A DNA stretch of 64,000 nucleotides, taken from positions 1,888,501 to 1,952,500 of the forward strand of contig CP154827.1 in assembly GCA_039613835.1 (NCBI GenBank), written 5' to 3'. The position numbers and the translations under genes are program-made. Below the pieces are notes generated by a model, which saw nothing but the letters and a program-made list of their open reading frames with translations, had not been told where the DNA came from and ran no database searches. The stretch comes from Acetobacteraceae bacterium. Its GTDB lineage: Bacteria; Pseudomonadota; Alphaproteobacteria; Acetobacterales; Acetobacteraceae. Below are positions 59,945 to 64,000 of the stretch, piece by piece (the stretch's first letter is position 1; each line of letters begins with the position of its first letter).

Positions 59945-60997
59945 TCAGAAATCGCTGTTCGGCAATTTGTGATGGCGGCCCTTCGGGTCCGTGACGCCCT
60001 CCAGCGATGTCGGGCCAGCATCAAGATAATGCGGCCCCAGCGGCACTTTGCCGTATCCGCCAGCAATATCCATCACATAAGTCGGCCAGGCGAGGCCCGT
60101 CACCCGCCCGCGTAAACCGCGCAGAATTTCCAGCCCCCTCTCGACAGGCACACGGAAATGCTCTGTCCCCGGGGCCGGGTCAAGATGATGAAGGTAGTAA
60201 GGTTTGACGCCAAGTTGCACCAGCCGCCGCAACAAAGCCTCCATCACCTCTACCGAATCATTGACGCCGCGCAGCAGGACGGATTGACTCAGCACCGGAA
60301 TGCCGCGCTTCCGCACATGGCGCAGTGCCTGGGACGCCGTCGTGGACAGTTCGGCGGCGTGATTGACATGGGTGACAAGCCAGAGGACCTTCTCCGTCGA
60401 AAGCGTGTCCAGAAGGGCCGGGGTCAATCGTTCAGGGTCCGCTACCGGTACGCGGGAATGGATACGGATAATATCGATATGCGCCATGTCAGAGAGGGCG
60501 GCGATGATGCGCGCCAGGCGGCGGGGGCTGAGCATGAGCGGATCCCCGCCCGTCAGGATCACCTCCCGCACGTCCTGATGCTGGCGGAACCAATCCAGCG
60601 CGGCTTCAAGTTCCGCATCCGTTAGAAGACCCCCTTCCGCGCCGACGCGTTCCCGTCGGAAGCAGAAGCGGCAATAAATGGGGCAGATGAGAAGCGGCGT
60701 GAGCAGCGCGCGATCTTCATATCGATGCACAACGCCTTTGACCGGCGCGTGATGAGCATCGCCAATCGGGTCCGCCATCTGAAACGCGGCCTGATCGAGC
60801 TCTTCCACACGCGGAATGACCTGGCGACCGATCGGGTCGTCGGCGGATTGGATGAGGTCGCGAAAGGCTGGCGTAATCGCGATATCGTAACGTGCCTCAA
60901 CCGGGCGCAGGGGGTCCATCATGGTGGGGCTGACAAGGCCAGCCTCGACCAATGCGGCTACATCCCTTATGGAACTTAGTTTGGCGTTTCCCGACAT
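59945..60997 (-). CDS. epmB: EF-P beta-lysylation protein EpmB (lysine 2,3-aminomutase type)
   Basis: 350 residues, radical SAM: CPIYCRFCFRRERVG with the CxxxCxxC cluster, EVILTGGDPLMLSPRRLARI, IRIHSRVPVADPERLTP, WLVTHVNHAAELS, QSVLLRGVNDSVEVM, PYYLHHLDPAPGTEHFRV. The length and the context distinguish it from catabolic aminomutases. Converts L-lysine to (R)-beta-lysine for EpmA. It begins 46 bases from epmA in divergent orientation, and efp is upstream on the same strand side. Confidence 0.94.
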   Translation of the reverse strand: MSGNAKLSSIRDVAALVEAGLVSPTMMDPLRPVEARYDIAITPAFRDLIQSADDPIGRQVIPRVEELDQAAFQMADPIGDAHHAPVKGVVHRYEDRALLTPLLICPIYCRFCFRRERVGAEGGLLTDAELEAALDWFRQHQDVREVILTGGDPLMLSPRRLARIIAALSDMAHIDIIRIHSRVPVADPERLTPALLDTLSTEKVLWLVTHVNHAAELSTTASQALRHVRKRGIPVLSQSVLLRGVNDSVEVMEALLRRLVQLGVKPYYLHHLDPAPGTEHFRVPVERGLEILRGLRGRVTGLAWPTYVMDIAGGYGKVPLGPHYLDAGPTSLEGVTDPKGRHHKLPNSDF

Positions 60998-61042
60998 CTC
61001 GGCGCATCTTTAACATAAGTCTCGACGGAGGTAAATGAAACA

Positions 61043-62026
61043 ATGCTCTTCTGTCCCTCCGTCGCGGACCGTTTGCCGCTTCTGCGCCGTCGCCTGTTGG
61101 TGATCAAAGCCATACGCGCTTTTTTCGAGGCCCGGAATTATCTGGAAGTTGAAACGCCTTATCTCGTGCCCAATCCGGGTGAGGAAGTGCATCTGAAATG
61201 TTTCGGCACGTACCTGATGACGCCGGACGGGCAAATTTTGACGAGATACCTCCATACAAGCCCTGAATTTGCGATGAAGCGCCTCATGGCGGAATTGAAA
61301 TCTCCGCTCTTCCAGCTGGCGCGTGTCTGGCGCAATGGAGAGCAGAGCGCGACCCATCTGCCGGAATTCACCATGCTGGAATGGTATCGGCCCCACGCGT
61401 CCCTTTCCGATTTGATGGACGAGACAGAGGCGCTCATACGCTGTACCTGTCCGCCGATATTCTCCTATCATGGTCACGAGATTGATCTCACAGAGCCATT
61501 TGAGAGAATGACGGTGAATGAGGCATTTCAAAGATATGTCGGGGTCGATCTCCTGACGATCGGTGAGGAGGTCTCGGCGCTTGCCCACGCGGCGGGCACC
61601 TCTTTAAGGGCAGGCGAAAGCTGGGAAGATCTATTTTTCCGCCTCATGCTGGAGCGTATTGAGCCGCAGATCGGGCGCACGCGGCCTTGTTTCCTGACAC
61701 ATTGGCCCGTTGCCCAGGCCGCTTTGGCCCGCCGTGACCCTGAGGATGATCGCGTCGCCCTGCGCTTCGAGCTCTATTTGGCGGGCATTGAACTCGCCAA
61801 CGCTTTTGAGGAACTGACTGATGCGGTTGAGCAGCGGGCGCGTTTTGAGCGTGATCGTTTGCGTCGCATGGCGTTGACGCCGGACCAGAACTGGCCCCTC
61901 GACGAGGCATTTCTGTCGGCCCTCCCGGATATGCCGCCTTGCAGCGGTATCGCTTTGGGTGTGGATCGACTCGTCATGCTGGCCGCCTCCACGACAGAGA
62001 TTGCAAATATCCGTTGGATTGAATAA
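61043..62026 (+). CDS. epmA: EF-P--(R)-beta-lysine ligase EpmA
   Basis: 327 residues, a truncated class II lysyl-tRNA synthetase without the anticodon domain. FFEARNYLEVETPYLVPNPG, LHTSPEFAMKRLMAEL (motif 2 side), FQLARVWRNGEQSATHLPEFTMLEWYR, FELYLAGIELANAFEELTD, PPCSGIALGVDRLVMLA (motif 3) are seen. Activates beta-lysine and joins it to the EF-P loop lysine. With epmB and efp the full local set is present; epmC is not seen. Confidence 0.95.
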   Translation: MLFCPSVADRLPLLRRRLLVIKAIRAFFEARNYLEVETPYLVPNPGEEVHLKCFGTYLMTPDGQILTRYLHTSPEFAMKRLMAELKSPLFQLARVWRNGEQSATHLPEFTMLEWYRPHASLSDLMDETEALIRCTCPPIFSYHGHEIDLTEPFERMTVNEAFQRYVGVDLLTIGEEVSALAHAAGTSLRAGESWEDLFFRLMLERIEPQIGRTRPCFLTHWPVAQAALARRDPEDDRVALRFELYLAGIELANAFEELTDAVEQRARFERDRLRRMALTPDQNWPLDEAFLSALPDMPPCSGIALGVDRLVMLAASTTEIANIRWIE

Positions 62027-62123
62027 CGTGATGGCCAGTGTCGTGTGTTGTGAAACGCCTTGCGCAGGTTTTGCCGAGACGCGCCTTTCGTCGTGACACG
62101 ACAACAAAGATGGTGGCATTCTG

Positions 62124-62495
62124 ATGCGATTGTTACGACTTCTGCCGGTTATCGGGGTGTTAGCCCTCTCAGCCTGCGCGACACCCACATTGCAGCAACG
62201 CAAAGTTCTCGATTCCATGATCGGCAAGTCCGATGTGGATGTCGTCCGGGCCTTCGGCGTGCCTTCCCGAAGTTTTGAGGCGGGTGGCCGCGTCTTCCTC
62301 GCTTATATTGATAATCAGACGGATTACATCCCCGGAAGCGGCGGTTGGGGCTGGGGTTTCGGCGGCGGCCCTTGGGCTGGCGGATGGGGTGGCATGTATG
62401 TGCCGCCGACAGCTTATAACGTGTCCTGTCAGACCACCTTTGAGCTGCTCAAAGGGCGTGTTGTCGATTGGACGATGCGAGGTGATGGTTGCTAA
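62124..62495 (+). CDS. Small glycine/tryptophan-rich lipoprotein
   Basis: 123 residues. Lipobox LALSAC at about residue 18. The next stretch, QRKVLDSMIGKSDVDVVRAFGVPSRSFEAGGRVFLAYIDNQ, resembles the BamE/SmpA-like two-helix plus strand layout. A Gly/Trp run (GGWGWGFGGGPWAGGWGG) follows, and two Cys at the end. Probably an outer-membrane lipoprotein; function unknown. Confidence 0.75.
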   Translation: MRLLRLLPVIGVLALSACATPTLQQRKVLDSMIGKSDVDVVRAFGVPSRSFEAGGRVFLAYIDNQTDYIPGSGGWGWGFGGGPWAGGWGGMYVPPTAYNVSCQTTFELLKGRVVDWTMRGDGC

Positions 62496-62518
62496 AAAGC
62501 CCTTCCAGATATCCCGGC

Positions 62519-63269
62519 ATGATCCGTATCTTTCTCAGGCGTTTCGCTGGCCTGTCGGGGCTCAGCGCCATCCTGCTGTCAGCATGTTCCGGCACGTCGC
62601 ACCTGTCTGACGGCAAAGTCAGCCCGAAATCGGCCCTCTTGCAGAAAAGTGTCATTACAGCGAAAATCCTGCCGACAATCGACCCGGATGTGACGTTCGC
62701 GCAATTTCACCGGGAGAAGATCACATCTCCCATAGCCTATCACACCCCGCCCGTGACGGCTTTCCGGGACCGACCTTTTAAGGACACGCTCAGCACATCG
62801 CTCGAAGCTGCAGATTACATTTTTTGCGCTGAAAAAAGCGGACTGGTTTCCTCTGTTAGGCGGCGACATTTCCCTGACAATTCTTGTGCCTTCCAATGAA
62901 GCGATGGAAGCGGATCCGCGTTTTGCGGACCGGACGATTTTCCAGACCGCAAATGAGGCGGCACTGCGTCAAGCGCTTGGTGGGACAATCCTGATCGGCA
63001 CTTGGGACAAAACGCATATCACGGCGGCCCTCAAACGTCATCGCGCCACGACGCTTGCGCTCCGCACGATTGACCATCGCTTCATCAATGTGTCGATGGA
63101 CGCACAGACTCTTCAGCCGGTCTTTATCGGGTTAGGCGGAAAAGCCCTTATCCTCTGGAGTGACGCGACGGAACAGACAAATGGCGTGTTCTACGTCGCA
63201 AAAAACCTCATCGACCCTGTATCCCCAACGCCGCAAGCTGAGCGCACAACGTCGCAAATGGCGCATTGA
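62519..63269 (+). pseudogene. Fasciclin-domain lipoprotein, one frameshift
   Basis: ATG 62519 gives a lipoprotein signal (LSAILLSAC, residue ~21). The first 100 residues read to a T6 run (62820-62825), where the frame is lost. The other frame continues FALKKADWFPLLGGDISLTILVPSNEAMEADPRF, then ALRQALGGTILIG and a C-terminal strand to the TGA-side stop at 63267-63269, the pattern of a fasciclin (FAS1) domain. One base would restore ~250 residues, so this may be an error or a recent break. The 3' end overlaps the convergent ThiE-like gene by 62 bases. Confidence 0.72.
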
Positions 63270-63798
63270 AATCGAGCCGCAAAAGCAGGAAATCGACGCC
63301 GAGCCTGGTCAGTGCCTCCACCTCATCTGCCGTTCTGATGTTTTCGCATACGAGCGGTAACTCCGTCATTTCCATCCACCAGGCGGCAAGATCCGTCTGA
63401 TCGGCGTCGATGGCAATGTAGTCAGCGCCAGCCTCCCCAGCCTGCATGGCGGCGTCGCGACTTCCGCCACAGAAAACGCCAAGCTGCGTGTCAGCGGAGA
63501 GGCGCCTCCGTATCATATCGATCGGGCCGGATGCGTTGCTGATATGCACCCCGTCACATCCGAGCGCCGCGACGCCCTCAGGCCAGTCTTTCGGCATCAA
63601 GGCAACATTATTTTGCAGGCAAGGTGCCCGAATGGCCTCAACTTGCTGTCGAATTTGCGTCTCACCGTCAAAATCGACGCGGAACGCTGCGGGTTGGTAA
63701 TGGTCCAGAACGGACTCGAAGCACGACAAGGCGTCGCGACTTGAGAATGATGAGGTAGCGGCCAGGTAGAGTTCCGTCTTTATGGTGGCGTCATGCAT
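63208..63798 (-). CDS. Degenerate ThiE/TenI-like TIM-barrel protein
   Basis: About 196 residues from ATG 63798, which has AAGGA eight bases upstream; ATG 63807 lies too close to it. GCDGVHISN, GVFCGGSRDAAMQAGEAGADYIAID and LPLVCENIRTADEVEALTRLGVDFLLL correspond in order to the ThiE strands VHLGQ, GVS..A..A...GADY and AIGGI..... Key thiamine-phosphate-synthase residues are altered, so it may have another role or be losing function. The start follows the stop of the partial upstream gene by 11 bases. Confidence 0.65.
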   Translation of the reverse strand: MHDATIKTELYLAATSSFSSRDALSCFESVLDHYQPAAFRVDFDGETQIRQQVEAIRAPCLQNNVALMPKDWPEGVAALGCDGVHISNASGPIDMIRRRLSADTQLGVFCGGSRDAAMQAGEAGADYIAIDADQTDLAAWWMEMTELPLVCENIRTADEVEALTRLGVDFLLLRLDFNAPFATLCAQLAALGIQGR

Positions 63799-63809
63799 GT
63801 GCAACATCC

Positions 63810-64000
63810 TTATTCTGCAGCGCCATGATCCAGATATTCCGATAAAAGGTGCTGTTGATAATGTTCTGGAAATTCGGGCTTCAACGTTAATGCCGCGGGG
63901 CGATCTGACAAAATTTCAGCGCCGCATGTTTGTGCCAGTGCGGTCAAGGCGGCCCGTTGCGCGGCGTTTCCCTGAAAAACCACGCCTTGTTGCCCCCCCC
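63810..64000 (-). CDS. C-terminal end of an unrecognised protein (cut by window)
   Basis: Open from the window's right edge to TAA at 63810-63812, about 63 residues. NAAQRAALTALAQTCGAEIL and LTLKPEFPEHYQQHLLSEYL are visible. I do not recognise it. It is spaced as the upstream partner of the ThiE-like gene. The window ends in a C8 run, so the first residues seen are unreliable. Confidence 0.5.
   Translation of the reverse strand, partial: GGQQGVVFQGNAAQRAALTALAQTCGAEILSDRPAALTLKPEFPEHYQQHLLSEYLDHGAAE

Noticed and set aside
1..64000. CRISPR array, insertion sequence, prophage
   Set aside because: No regularly spaced repeats, transposase or phage structural genes were recognised anywhere in the window.

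Overview
The window looks like chromosomal DNA of an acetic acid bacterium (Acetobacteraceae, Alphaproteobacteria). The reasons are a moderately GC-rich composition, the alphaproteobacterial order dusB-ntr-hfq-hflX, a hopanoid cluster (hpnA, hpnC, hpnD, hpnE, shc, hpnG), DUF2125 and DUF3126 genes, lapA-pyrF-trpF and a MotA-like/MotB-like/OmpA triplet. The genus cannot be fixed from sequence alone; Asaia or Gluconobacter relatives are plausible (inference).

Layout. 1-6.8 kb: peptide transporter (cut by the window start), broken mgtC, tRNA-His, broken lipoprotein gene, an NAD-binding protein coupled to a DUF2125 protein, and the rplM-rpsI ribosomal operon with promoter and terminator. 6.9-10.4 kb: ilvE followed by a tightly overlapping folate operon (folP, fused folB-folK, folE). 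10.5-18.3 kb: dusB, a reduced NtrC-like protein, broken ntrY, intact ntrX, hfq, badly broken hflX. 18.3-29.2 kb: an accessory and decaying stretch with remnants of an inositol-monophosphatase-like gene, a SulP transporter, a secreted protein, a sugar transporter, an ELM1-like gene, iolD, iolE and an STM4504/CBY_0614-family gene, ending at tRNA-Ser. 29.3-31 kb: trpF, pyrF, lapA. 31.3-35.3 kb: a broken multidomain glycosyltransferase and a broken M20 peptidase. 35.3-42.6 kb: pdxA, pdxJ, an acetyltransferase, small envelope proteins, pyruvate kinase, prephenate dehydrogenase. 42.7-51 kb: hopanoid biosynthesis, with broken hpnL. 51-58.3 kb: broken asmA, lepA, and the three-gene proton-channel/OmpA cassette. 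58.3-64 kb: inositol monophosphatase, EF-P with both beta-lysylation enzymes (efp, epmB, epmA), lipoproteins, a broken fasciclin gene and a degenerate ThiE-like gene.

The most striking property is decay. About 17 genes carry frameshifts, stops or deletions. Nearly all encode dispensable functions (transport, catabolism, surface glycans, stress GTPase, sensor kinase), while translation, cofactor, nucleotide, amino-acid and hopanoid genes are open. Many frameshifts lie in short homopolymer runs, and most stops sit where relatives have Trp, Gln or Arg. This pattern fits an early stage of genome reduction, as in a host-associated lineage, but homopolymer sequencing error must be excluded for the single-indel cases. 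I found no CRISPR array, insertion sequence, phage module or complete defence system.
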